Below, piece after piece: positions 24,348-32,494 of a stretch of DNA of 46,376 bases. The position numbers were made by a program, and so were the translations under genes. Within the stretch, counting starts at the first letter, position 1; each line of letters opens with the position of its first letter. Source of the DNA: Actinomycetota bacterium (GTDB taxonomy: Bacteria; Actinomycetota; Actinomycetes; Nanopelagicales; Nanopelagicaceae); the NCBI GenBank assembly GCA_009726135.1, contig WLIQ01000006.1, positions 1 to 46,376 of the forward strand. Reading direction: 5' to 3'. Under the pieces are notes generated by a model, which was not told the DNA's origin, made no database searches, and was given only the letters and a program-made list of their open reading frames with translations.

Positions 24348-24395
24348 GTGTCCCCGGCGGGAGTTGAACCTGCGACCTACCGCTTAGGAGGCGGT
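24348..24395 (-). repeat. tRNA-proximal attachment site
   Basis: Second copy of the 48-bp repeat, forming nucleotides 27-73 of the intact tRNA-Arg plus one base. The left limit falls just outside the tRNA 3' end and the right limit at the start of the anticodon stem. Strand exchange therefore probably occurred in the anticodon arm, a common site for tyrosine integrases. Confidence 0.9.
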
Positions 24396-24421
24396 TGCTC
24401 TATCCACTGAGCTACGGGGAC
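24349..24421 (-). tRNA. tRNA-Arg(CCU)
   Basis: 73-nt cloverleaf on the minus strand: acceptor GTCCCCG/CGGGGAC, D-stem GCTC/GAGC, anticodon stem ACCGC/GCGGT with loop CTCCTAA (anticodon CCT), 5-nt variable loop, discriminator A, no encoded CCA. The T-stem GCAGG/CCCGC has one A-C mismatch (51/63), present in both copies of the attachment repeat. The 3' part was rebuilt by the island's attachment sequence, so the tRNA should still work. Confidence 0.95.
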
Positions 24422-24513
24422 TTGGACATGGACAATCTTGTCATGAATTATTGGCAGGGCTAGACTGTTAAAAACAATCGAAAAGGATGTTATTTCCTCA
24501 TGAGGGGCCAGCA

Positions 24514-25725
24514 ATGAAGGCGCTAGTAATAGGCGCGGGAGGTGTTGGCAGAGCTATTGTCAATATCGCATCACGCAAATCATTTATTTCTTCCATGGTT
24601 ATTGCAGACCGCGAACTATCGCGCGCAGAGCAAGCCGTAATCCGCGTTAAGGACTCTAGGTTTTCAGCAGCTGAAGTAAATGCTGCAGAGCTAGAAGATA
24701 TCCGTGCTCTTATTCGTAAAGTAAAACCTGATGTTGTTATTAACGCAGTGGATCCACGTTTTGTTATGCCGATTTTCTTGGCATGTGAAATTGAAAGCAC
24801 CAACTACATTGATATGGCGATGTCTTTGTCGCGCCCACATGCGCATTATCCAAACTCTGAAACTGGTGTGAAGCTTGGCGATGAACAGTTTGCCCGTGAC
24901 TGGAACTGGAAAGAGCGCGATATCTATGCCCTCGTTGGTATGGGTATTGAGCCGGGCATGAGCGATGTATTTGCGCGCTATGCCTCCGATTATCTCTTCT
25001 CAGTTATTGATTCCATCACAATTATGGATGGATCCAACTTAACCGTTGAAGGTTATGAATTTGCACCTTCATTTTCAATTTGGACAACAATTGAAGAGTG
25101 CTTGAACCCTCCAATTGTTTGGGAAGATGGCCGCGGTTGGTACACAACAGAACCATTTAGTGAGATTGAAACCTTTGATTTCCCTGAAGGAATCGGACCT
25201 GTTGAGTGCGTAAACGTCGAACATGAAGAAGTTATTTTGATCCCACAGAAAGTTGATGCCAAGAAAGTTAATTTCAAATATGGTCTTGGTGCACAGTTCA
25301 TTACGACTTTAAAAACTATTCACATGTTAGGACTAGATCGTAAAGATCACGTTGATGTCCAAGGTATTTCAGTCTCACCTCGCGACTTACTTGCGGCATC
25401 ACTTCCAGATCCAGCAACGCTTGGTTCACGCATGAAGGGAAAAACTTGTGCAGGAGCACTTGTTAAGGGCCTTGATAAAGATGGAAAGCCGTACGCTTGT
25501 TATATGTACAACGTCGTGGACAATGAATGGTCGATGAGTGAATATGGCGATCAAGCAGTTGTGTGGCAGACGGCAGTTAATCCTGTAATCGCAATGGAGT
25601 TGATCCATAAAGGCATTTGGAAACCTGAAGGTGTTGCAGGCCCAGAATGGTTTGATGCTAAGCCATTCCTTGATTCACTTGAATCCTATGGAACTGAGTG
25701 GAAAATTCGTGAAGAAAACATTTGA
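24514..25725 (+). CDS. saccharopine dehydrogenase family protein
   Basis: From the ATG at 24514 (403 aa, GAGGGG about 7 nt upstream) the protein opens with the NAD(P)-binding motif MKALVIGAGGVGRAIVNIA and continues with VINAVDPRFVMPIFLACEI and GMGIEPGMSDVFARYA, typical of Lys9/carboxynorspermidine-dehydrogenase-like reductases. An upstream in-frame ATG (24487) would add nine residues. Such enzymes join or split an amino acid and an oxo acid through a secondary amine; the substrate is unknown (lysine catabolism or polyamine synthesis are options). First gene of a unit with the GMC oxidoreductase, whose start it overlaps by 17 nt. Confidence 0.82.
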   Translation: MKALVIGAGGVGRAIVNIASRKSFISSMVIADRELSRAEQAVIRVKDSRFSAAEVNAAELEDIRALIRKVKPDVVINAVDPRFVMPIFLACEIESTNYIDMAMSLSRPHAHYPNSETGVKLGDEQFARDWNWKERDIYALVGMGIEPGMSDVFARYASDYLFSVIDSITIMDGSNLTVEGYEFAPSFSIWTTIEECLNPPIVWEDGRGWYTTEPFSEIETFDFPEGIGPVECVNVEHEEVILIPQKVDAKKVNFKYGLGAQFITTLKTIHMLGLDRKDHVDVQGISVSPRDLLAASLPDPATLGSRMKGKTCAGALVKGLDKDGKPYACYMYNVVDNEWSMSEYGDQAVVWQTAVNPVIAMELIHKGIWKPEGVAGPEWFDAKPFLDSLESYGTEWKIREENI

Positions 25726-27385
25726 TGTTGTAGTCATCGGATCTGGTTTTGGTGGGTCTGTTTCTGCGCTCCGCCTACGGGAAAAAGGCTACAGCGTTGC
25801 GGTCCTAGAGGCAGGAAAGCGTTTTCGCGACAAAGACTTTCCGAAGACTTCTTGGCGAATAAATAAATTTCTATTTGCACCTGGGCTAGGTCTCTATGGC
25901 ATTCAACGCATTCATGTCTTGCCGGATGTATTGGTATTAGCTGGTGCAGGTGTTGGTGGAGGATCACTGGTCTATGCAAATACTTTGTATCAACCAGGTG
26001 ATCAATATTTTACGGACAAACAGTGGGCTTCAATAACTAACTGGAAAGAGGAGTTAGAGCCTTGGTATGACCAAGCGCGCAGAATGTTAGGCGTTGCCGA
26101 AAATCCATATTTTTCAAATAGCGACCAAGCGATGAAAGATGCGGCTGAAGAAATGGGAGTTGGTCACACATTTAAAATGGCACCTCTCGGAATCTATTTC
26201 GGTGACGGCAAAGGTGCACTAAGCAAAGATCCTTTCTTTGGTGGAGTTGGGCCCGACCGCAATGGATGCATGCAGTGTGGTGCCTGTATGACTGGATGCC
26301 GACACAATGCTAAAAATACTCTGCCAAAAAACTACTTGGGCTTAGCTGAAAAAGCAGGCGCAGAAGTATTCCCAATGACTACTGCTACAAAAATTGAGAA
26401 GTTAGCTTCGGACCAATGGAAGATCTCAACCCGTAAAACCGATGACTGGTTAGGTGAAAAAGGAACTGTCTTTTTTGCCAACGATGTCATTGTTGCCGCT
26501 GGAACATTTAATACTCAAAAATTGCTCCACAAAATGAAAGACTCGCAAACCTTGCCCGAACTTTCAGATCGATTGGGTGATCTGTCACGAACTAATAGTG
26601 AAGCTTTAACTGGTGCATTAATGCCAAATACTGATATTGACTACAGCGATGGAAGCGCGATTACTTCGTCATTTTTCCCTGACGAACACACGCATATCGA
26701 GCCCGTGCGCTATGGCAAAGGATCAAACTTGATGGGTTTATTGCAGACAATCATGACTGATGGTTTCTCTTCACAAGAGCGACGCAAGCAATGGTGGAAG
26801 CAGTTTGTGGCCAATCCAAAACTGCTGCAAAAGATTTTGAATGTGCGCCAATGGAGTGAGCGAACCGTCATCGCATTAACGATGCAAAACGTGGATTCCT
26901 CAGTGTCTGTACGCGGAAAGAAATCAATATTTGGATGGCATCTAACTTCTACCAACGATCCACAACATCCGAATGCAACATATATTCCTGCCGCAAACGA
27001 GGTTGTAAAGCGGATTGCCAATAAACATGGCGGAATTTCAGGTGGTCATATTGGTGATTTGATTGATGCACCATTTACGGCTCACTTTGTTGGTGGGTGC
27101 GTGATTGGCAGTGATGTCAATGCCGGAGTTATCGATCCCTATCATCGAGTATGGAACTACCCAACACTTCATATCGTTGATGGTTCAACAATTACTGCAA
27201 ATCTTGGCGTGAACCCTTCTCTAACAATTACTGCACAAGCAGAACGTGCACTATCTTTTTGGCCTAACAAAGGTGAGGCCGATTCAAGACCTTCGCAAGA
27301 TCAGCCCTACAGGAGATTACCGGCAGTCGCACCACACGCAGCCTTTGTCCCAATTGGGGCAATCGGTGAACTTAAGAGTAATTAG
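25709..27385 (+). CDS. GMC-family FAD oxidoreductase, ChoD-like
   Basis: From GTG 25709 the product starts with the FAD motif TFDVVVIGSGFGGSVSALRL (558 aa). Longer in-frame starts would lie deep inside the preceding gene. It resembles mycobacterial ChoD along its length, with LAGAGVGGGSLVYANTLY, GCMQCGACMTGCRHNAKN (a cysteine-rich strip), EPVRYGKGSNLMGLLQT, TAHFVGGCVIGSD and the C-terminal NLGVNPSLTITAQAERA. ChoD is annotated as cholesterol oxidase, but its true substrate is debated, and a streamlined aquatic cell need not meet sterols. Cytosolic or peripheral. It overlaps the upstream gene and precedes an SDR by 9 nt. Confidence 0.85.
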   Translation: MKKTFDVVVIGSGFGGSVSALRLREKGYSVAVLEAGKRFRDKDFPKTSWRINKFLFAPGLGLYGIQRIHVLPDVLVLAGAGVGGGSLVYANTLYQPGDQYFTDKQWASITNWKEELEPWYDQARRMLGVAENPYFSNSDQAMKDAAEEMGVGHTFKMAPLGIYFGDGKGALSKDPFFGGVGPDRNGCMQCGACMTGCRHNAKNTLPKNYLGLAEKAGAEVFPMTTATKIEKLASDQWKISTRKTDDWLGEKGTVFFANDVIVAAGTFNTQKLLHKMKDSQTLPELSDRLGDLSRTNSEALTGALMPNTDIDYSDGSAITSSFFPDEHTHIEPVRYGKGSNLMGLLQTIMTDGFSSQERRKQWWKQFVANPKLLQKILNVRQWSERTVIALTMQNVDSSVSVRGKKSIFGWHLTSTNDPQHPNATYIPAANEVVKRIANKHGGISGGHIGDLIDAPFTAHFVGGCVIGSDVNAGVIDPYHRVWNYPTLHIVDGSTITANLGVNPSLTITAQAERALSFWPNKGEADSRPSQDQPYRRLPAVAPHAAFVPIGAIGELKSN

Positions 27386-27394
27386 GAGTTTTAT

Positions 27395-28168
27395 ATGGAA
27401 TCTTGGGCCTTAGTTACTGGTGCTACAGCTGGAATTGGTGAGAGTTTTACTCGCCTGCTTGCACAAAATGGCTATAACTTAATTTTAGTTGCTCGAGATT
27501 TACCAAGACTTCAAGAGCGGGCGGCTGCACTTGAAGCAATGTTTGGAATTTCAACAAAAACTATTCAGGCAGATCTTTCAACTGATGCAGGGTGCAAGAG
27601 CATTGAGGATTACATTTCGAGCAATCAGATCGAAGTCTTAATAAATAATGCTGGATTTGGAATCAATAAGGCTTTTACTCTTAGCCAACTAGATGCTGAA
27701 CAAGCTCTTCTAGATGTTCTTGTGCGGACCCCAATGCGCTTGATGCATCAGGTATTGCCCGGAATGAAAGCACGCAACAAAGGTGTCATTATTAATGTTT
27801 CCTCCGTTGCAGGCTGGATTGCGGGTGGAACTTATAGTGCGTCAAAGTCATATCTCACAGTTTTATCCGAATCACTTCACACTGAACTTGCATCTACAAA
27901 TGTGAAAGTATCTGCGTTATGCCCCGGCTTTACTCGAACTGAATTTCATGAACGCGGACGCATGTCGATGAAAGGTCTACCAGCATTTATGTGGCTGAAC
28001 TCTGACAAACTCGTGGCTACCGCCTGGAAACAGGCTTTAGCTGGAAAGGCCGTCAGTGTTCCCGGATGGCAATATCAACTGCTTACTTTTGTTATGCGCA
28101 ACGCCCCTCGTCCAATGGTGCGAAAGATTGGCATGAATGTGCGGATCAAACAACGCGGCAAAAAGTAA
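27395..28168 (+). CDS. short-chain dehydrogenase/reductase
   Basis: 257-aa Rossmann protein of the classical SDR type. It has the cofactor motif TGATAGIG near the N-terminus, NNAGFG, the catalytic Ser in NVSSVAGW, and YSASK with catalytic Tyr and Lys. Arg33-Asp after the second strand (LVARDLPRL) suggests NADP preference. It probably reduces or oxidises an alcohol/ketone linked to the neighbouring GMC oxidoreductase. AGGAG lies about 6 nt before the ATG. Last gene of the three-gene unit. Confidence 0.88.
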   Translation: MESWALVTGATAGIGESFTRLLAQNGYNLILVARDLPRLQERAAALEAMFGISTKTIQADLSTDAGCKSIEDYISSNQIEVLINNAGFGINKAFTLSQLDAEQALLDVLVRTPMRLMHQVLPGMKARNKGVIINVSSVAGWIAGGTYSASKSYLTVLSESLHTELASTNVKVSALCPGFTRTEFHERGRMSMKGLPAFMWLNSDKLVATAWKQALAGKAVSVPGWQYQLLTFVMRNAPRPMVRKIGMNVRIKQRGKK

Positions 28169-28264
28169 CTTCACAGCGAATTCAATGGCTTACCGGGCGG
28201 GTTATCAGGAGATTTTCTGGTTGGGCTGGCTACGATTAGCCCATATTCAATGGAGGTTTTTCTG

Positions 28265-28873
28265 ATGCGTAAATTCGCTTCTATCACTATCGCACTTATA
28301 GTCGCTGCCGGCGTAATGGTTGCACTTCCCGCCGACGCCGCAGCCAAGGTTTCAAACGGTGTTGCTTGCACAAAACTCAATGCAACAACATCTGTTAGCG
28401 GTAGCAAATACAAGTGTTCAAAAAATCCATTGTCAACGAGCAAGAAACTTACGTGGCTATCCATCGACTGCCTAAATTCCGCAGCTGCGTATACAAAATC
28501 TCAAAAAGATTCACTTGTTCTAATCGCAAACTTAACCGCACAAATTCCAGTCATTGATCTTGGAATCACCACTGAGACAGCAAACAAAGCAGAAGCTCAG
28601 AAAAAAGTTGATGAAACTAATCTGCGTCTCACCGCAGCTAAAGCCAAGCTCGCGGCAGCTACTATTCCTGCTGATAAAGCGGCATACACATCAGCCGTAG
28701 CAGCATGGACATCTGCTGCTCGCCTGTATACAAGTCAAGTCAACAAAATCACTCTCAATATCCGCAAACTCGAAGCTGCAAAATTAGCTGCAACGACTCA
28801 ACCTGATCAACTTAAGTCTGATGTTGAAAACACAAAGTCGAATGCACAGTTAATTTGTACTAAGGGCTTCTAA
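28265..28873 (+). CDS. secreted coiled-coil protein of unknown function
   Basis: The start is the ATG at 28265: a GGAGG box lies 8 nt upstream, whereas the earlier in-frame ATG (28250) contains that box. 202 aa: signal peptide (about 1-26, LPADAAA), a small N-terminal module with paired cysteines (GVACTKLNATTSVSGSKYKC, then a Trp and SIDC), and a long Ala/Lys-rich helical part (about 85-190) likely to form a coiled coil. A last Cys stands four residues from the end (four cysteines in all). No family recognised. Monocistronic, with its own terminator. Confidence 0.75.
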   Translation: MRKFASITIALIVAAGVMVALPADAAAKVSNGVACTKLNATTSVSGSKYKCSKNPLSTSKKLTWLSIDCLNSAAAYTKSQKDSLVLIANLTAQIPVIDLGITTETANKAEAQKKVDETNLRLTAAKAKLAAATIPADKAAYTSAVAAWTSAARLYTSQVNKITLNIRKLEAAKLAATTQPDQLKSDVENTKSNAQLICTKGF

Positions 28874-28894
28874 AGCCACTCTCAGCATTACTAG

Positions 28895-28922
28895 AAAGCC
28901 CCGTTAGAAATAACGGGGCTTT
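28895..28922 (+). terminator. intrinsic terminator after the secreted-protein gene
   Basis: Perfect 12-bp hairpin AAAGCCCCGTTA / TAACGGGGCTTT with a GAAA tetraloop. The U-run is short and within the stem end. It starts 21 nt after the stop at 28873 and separates this gene from the GGDEF gene. Confidence 0.85.
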
Positions 28923-28963
28923 CCCTATACCTAAAGCCAACTCCCCTGACTTAGATTGAGTAA

Positions 28964-30331
28964 ATGCCGGCTCGACTCTTTCGCATTATTGGGCCTGTTT
29001 TACTTCTTCTGCATTTTCTTTCGCATTTCACAGTTTTCGGTAAAAGTAGATGGAGCGAGCTCTATCTCTACAACCTCATTCCTTTTTTTGCGATATTAGT
29101 AATTGTTTTAGCAGATCGAATCATCGATCCACTTTCCAAGCCATTACTCATTACTGCAATCTCTTTATGGTTTATTGGCTCACTTTTGGCTAGTGCAGCC
29201 TCGTTTTATCATTTATCCATTCCTGCACAATTGTTCTCAAACGTTGCTTATCTTCTTTTTTATCCGTGCGCCATTATTGCTCTACCCCGCCTCATCAGTT
29301 CGAGCCAAAAATCAACGGTCCTGGAAGTATTTGATGCCTCGATTGTCGGGCTTGGGTTAGGTGTTCTTGGAACAGTTTTTGTACTCAATCCCGTCTTGCC
29401 ACATTTTGGAGGAAAACTTACTGATGCAATCTTTGCGCTAGCTTTTCCAATTTGCGATTTGATTCTAATATCACTCACATTGGCAACAATTGTTGCGCAT
29501 GGTTTTTCACAGAGAAATCTTTTCATGTCTGCTGGAATTATTGCTTTCACGCTTACTGATTTTCTATTTCTCTGGCAGCACATTAACGGAATCTATACAT
29601 TTGGCTCGATAGTAGATGACGGTTGGCTCCTAGGGCTTTTACTCATTTCAGAAAGCAGTTGGCGCTCTAGCCGAGATGATCAAAATGGATCATCAGTAAA
29701 TCCAATCTTTATTGCTCTGTCAGTTTTTTTGAGCGCAACTTTGTTAGCACTGAGCGCTCTAAGGCCTGGATCTTTTCCTACTTACATCTTGTTTCCAGCG
29801 ATTAGTACATTGATGCTGGCTTTTATCCGCATGACAATCGCGCTTAAGCAAGCTAAAAATATTGGGCAGGAAAGAATTTTAGCGAGAACAGATGAGTTGA
29901 CTGGTCTTCCAAATCGCAGGCGTTTAATTAGTGAGATTGAAGGTTTTATTGGTAAAAACGGTGCACTTTTATTGTTAGATCTTGATGGATTTAAACCCGT
30001 TAATGATCTGCATGGACATGAGACTGGGGATAGAGTTTTACAGCAGGCCTCAATGCGTTTTATGCGTGCCTTGCCTCATGGGGCTTTGCTAGCTCGATTA
30101 GGTGGGGATGAGTTTGGGGTTTTAATTGAAGGTGACTACGAACATGCAATGGATATCGCACTAGCGCTGCGGGCAACATTGAGTTACCCATTTAATATAG
30201 ATAGCCACCACATCACAATTGGAGTCAGTATTGGTTTAGCCGAAAATACAGGTTCACCTGATTTACTTCGGCGCGCAGATGATGCGATGTATCGGGCTAA
30301 GCGCGAGGGTCTAGGGGTTTGTCGGCTTTAA
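28964..30331 (+). CDS. membrane-bound GGDEF diguanylate cyclase
   Basis: 455 aa. The first 295 residues form about nine transmembrane helices without a recognisable sensor family. The GGDEF domain follows (about 305-455): DELTGLPNRRRL, LDLDGFKPVND and an intact active-site RLGGDEF (378-384). It should make c-di-GMP. The RxxD inhibitory site, expected five residues before GGDEF, is absent (the four residues there are PHGA), so product feedback is unlikely. The 3' end overlaps the convergent photolyase gene by 35 nt. c-di-GMP signalling is not expected to be extensive in a streamlined planktonic cell. Confidence 0.9.
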   Translation: MPARLFRIIGPVLLLLHFLSHFTVFGKSRWSELYLYNLIPFFAILVIVLADRIIDPLSKPLLITAISLWFIGSLLASAASFYHLSIPAQLFSNVAYLLFYPCAIIALPRLISSSQKSTVLEVFDASIVGLGLGVLGTVFVLNPVLPHFGGKLTDAIFALAFPICDLILISLTLATIVAHGFSQRNLFMSAGIIAFTLTDFLFLWQHINGIYTFGSIVDDGWLLGLLLISESSWRSSRDDQNGSSVNPIFIALSVFLSATLLALSALRPGSFPTYILFPAISTLMLAFIRMTIALKQAKNIGQERILARTDELTGLPNRRRLISEIEGFIGKNGALLLLDLDGFKPVNDLHGHETGDRVLQQASMRFMRALPHGALLARLGGDEFGVLIEGDYEHAMDIALALRATLSYPFNIDSHHITIGVSIGLAENTGSPDLLRRADDAMYRAKREGLGVCRL

Positions 30332-31667
30332 TCTCTTTCAAACGCTCAAGTGATTCTATGCGCTCAACTGCGTGGTCGACTATCCGCTCAGAATATCCCT
30401 TGCTGTAACCATCTAAGTAAAGCCACGGTTCATGGATTTCTGCAGCCGATAAATGTGCAAGTTCTGGCACATATTTTCTAATGTAATCACCATTTTCATC
30501 GAAACGTTTGCCTTGTTCAATCGGATTAAAAACGCGGTAATAAGGCGATGCATCAGTACCGGTACCTGCAGTCCACTGCCACCCATGTGCATTAGAAGCA
30601 ACGTCAAAATCAACTAAATGCTCCATAAAGAAATCAGCGCCTAACTGCCACTCTAAATGCAGATCTTTGACTAAAAAGGAGGCAACAACCATGCGCGTGC
30701 GGTTATGCATCCAACCTTCGTGGACTAGTTGTCGCATAGCTGCGTCAACGAATGGATAACCAGTTTTACCAGCCTTCCATGCATCAAAGTGAGCATCCGG
30801 TTTGTTGTAACGCATGTGGGCAAATTTGGGTGAGTAATAATCATTTTCGGTATGTGGATTATTAAAGAGAACATCAGCATAAAACTCACGCCAAGCAATT
30901 TCCTTTCGGAATGTGTCATGAGCTTTACTTTCACCTAACTGTGCAAGGAGTGTTCGGGGGTGAATTTCTCCCCACTTTAAATGCGCACTCAGTTTGCTGG
31001 TGCCATCAATTCCAGCCATATTGCGAGCTTCGTCGTAATTATCGAGACCTTTTTTCTGAAAAAACTTCCAACGCTCAAGTGCAGCTTTCTCGCCAGCAGC
31101 CGAAATTTGAACACCTTCTGGCATTGGCCAATCTGGAAAATTACGATCAGTAGATGAAGGCTTGACTGCATTAATTTTTTTAGGTACTTCTACGGGTTTG
31201 CGCCATCCATGCAGACACCAAGCTCGATAGAAAGGTGTGTACACCTTGTAAGGTGTTGCATCACTTGGTTTTAGTACTCGACCAGGTGCAACTGCATAAG
31301 GACTCCCCGTTCTGGTTAATGTAATTCCAGCTGCTTCTATTCGGGCATCACGTGCTGCGCCATATGGTTCATACTCAGCACTTATATGAACAGAAGTTGC
31401 GCCGTATCGTTTCATTAACTCAGTAAGAACTTCTACTTGATCCCCCACCATTACGTGCAAGTTATTATTAAGTGATTCATCTAAAGCGCGAAGTGATTGA
31501 CCCAAATATGCTAGACGCTTGCTTCCTGTTGCATCGATGAGTTTTTTATCCAAAATAAACACTGGAATAATTTCATCGCCCGATGCAATAGCTTCTAATA
31601 GCGCTGGGTTATCCCCGATACGTAAATCTCGGCGAAACCACGCAATGCTTCGTTTAGGCGCAGACAT
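30297..31667 (-). CDS. phr: deoxyribodipyrimidine photolyase
   Basis: Light-driven repair of UV-induced pyrimidine dimers. 456 aa, usual length for class I CPD photolyase: N-terminal antenna domain (AWFRRDLRIGDNPAL at 9-23) and C-terminal FAD domain with KLSAHLKWGEIHPR, FRKEIAWREFYADVLF, GYPFVDAAMRQL, WMHNRTRMVVASFLVK and the active-site region DFDVASNAHGWQW. A surface-water lifestyle would explain its value. It is divergent from the esterase gene with only 17 bp between start codons. Confidence 0.95.
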   Translation of the reverse strand: MSAPKRSIAWFRRDLRIGDNPALLEAIASGDEIIPVFILDKKLIDATGSKRLAYLGQSLRALDESLNNNLHVMVGDQVEVLTELMKRYGATSVHISAEYEPYGAARDARIEAAGITLTRTGSPYAVAPGRVLKPSDATPYKVYTPFYRAWCLHGWRKPVEVPKKINAVKPSSTDRNFPDWPMPEGVQISAAGEKAALERWKFFQKKGLDNYDEARNMAGIDGTSKLSAHLKWGEIHPRTLLAQLGESKAHDTFRKEIAWREFYADVLFNNPHTENDYYSPKFAHMRYNKPDAHFDAWKAGKTGYPFVDAAMRQLVHEGWMHNRTRMVVASFLVKDLHLEWQLGADFFMEHLVDFDVASNAHGWQWTAGTGTDASPYYRVFNPIEQGKRFDENGDYIRKYVPELAHLSAAEIHEPWLYLDGYSKGYSERIVDHAVERIESLERLKEIKADKPLDPRA

Positions 31668-31684
31668 GGGTAGATTTAACCAGT

Positions 31685-32494
31685 ATGAAAGAGATAAAGC
31701 GCTTCCAAATCCGCGGCGTTGCCGGCGACGTTAAGCGCGTGGATTTTGAAGGCCGAATCGTGGACTACTGGCTACCTAAAGAACGAGCGACCCACTTACT
31801 CATCGCACATGACGGGCAAAATGTATTTGATGGACGCACATCTACCCACCGTGGACAAACATGGAAGATGGCGCAATCGGCCAACCGTGTCAGCAAAGAA
31901 CTAGGCATCACACCCCCAGCAATAATCGGGGTATGGCACAGCAGCACAAAAGAAAATCCTTGGGGCAGGGGCAAAGATTTAGTTCCCCAAAAATACTTTC
32001 AAGATGGAATTCCAGTGCATAAAGATTTTGCGCAAGTTTTCCAGCCAGAACTACTGCAGTCTGATTCATATCTTCGCGACATATTTGAAAAATATGTTCC
32101 ATCGATTGCATCGGGTATTTCTGCTTCTAATACCGCAATGATTGGTTCGTCTATGGGCGGACTTGCAACTCTCTACGCTCTTGCTCAAATGCCTGAAAAA
32201 TTCTCTACTGCACTTGCCCTTTCAACGCACTGGCCCTTTGGTGGAGATGCATTAGTAGAACGAACAATCAATTCTTTACCTAAACCTGGAACCCATAAAA
32301 TCTGGATGAGTCATGGAACTAAAGGTTTAGATCGTGAATATGCGCCATTTCAACATCTAGCTGACACGTTAATGCATGGGCGCGGTTATACCCAACATAA
32401 TTTCATCAGCAAGGTTTATGAACATAGCGGTCACAATGAACGATCTTGGGCTAAGTACTTAGATCAGCCAATACGATTTTGGCTCAATACTTAA
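31685..32494 (+). CDS. putative esterase, alpha/beta hydrolase (esterase D/Fes-like)
   Basis: 269 aa. LLIAHDGQNVFD, the nucleophile elbow GSSMGG (Ser about 155) and a late EHSGHNERSW with the probable catalytic His match the putative-esterase family, which includes enterochelin esterases and S-formylglutathione hydrolases. No signal peptide, so cytosolic. The substrate is unknown; the neighbouring alpha-glucan operon is convergent and the ends overlap by 11 nt, which does not prove a link. The start is fixed by the divergent photolyase gene. Confidence 0.82.
   Translation: MKEIKRFQIRGVAGDVKRVDFEGRIVDYWLPKERATHLLIAHDGQNVFDGRTSTHRGQTWKMAQSANRVSKELGITPPAIIGVWHSSTKENPWGRGKDLVPQKYFQDGIPVHKDFAQVFQPELLQSDSYLRDIFEKYVPSIASGISASNTAMIGSSMGGLATLYALAQMPEKFSTALALSTHWPFGGDALVERTINSLPKPGTHKIWMSHGTKGLDREYAPFQHLADTLMHGRGYTQHNFISKVYEHSGHNERSWAKYLDQPIRFWLNT

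Larger units (their letters stand above)
18250..24395. mobile_element. 6.1-kb genomic island integrated in tRNA-Arg(CCU)
   Basis: A 48-bp perfect direct repeat bounds this segment (18250-18297 and 24348-24395). The right copy is the 3' two-thirds of an intact tRNA-Arg gene; the left copy is an orphan fragment. That is the classical result of tyrosine-recombinase integration into a tRNA gene, where the element restores the tRNA 3' end. ATGGGAA motifs cluster inside both ends. The cargo is an APC permease, an M24 peptidase, a PTE-like hydrolase and an S12 hydrolase. No integrase, excisionase or replication gene is present, so mobility would need help in trans or has been lost. Counted 60-base lines in the permease-side operon are often 50-60% GC; lines in the S12 gene are near 40%. 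Confidence 0.85.

Noticed and set aside
25631-25708. Upstream in-frame start for the GMC oxidoreductase
   Set aside because: It would lie 95 nt inside the preceding gene and add residues before the FAD motif unlike any homologue; GTG 25709 fits the ChoD N-terminus.
28250-28264. Upstream ATG (28250) as start of the secreted protein
   Set aside because: That codon overlaps the GGAGG box; the ATG at 28265 has ideal spacing and begins a proper signal peptide.
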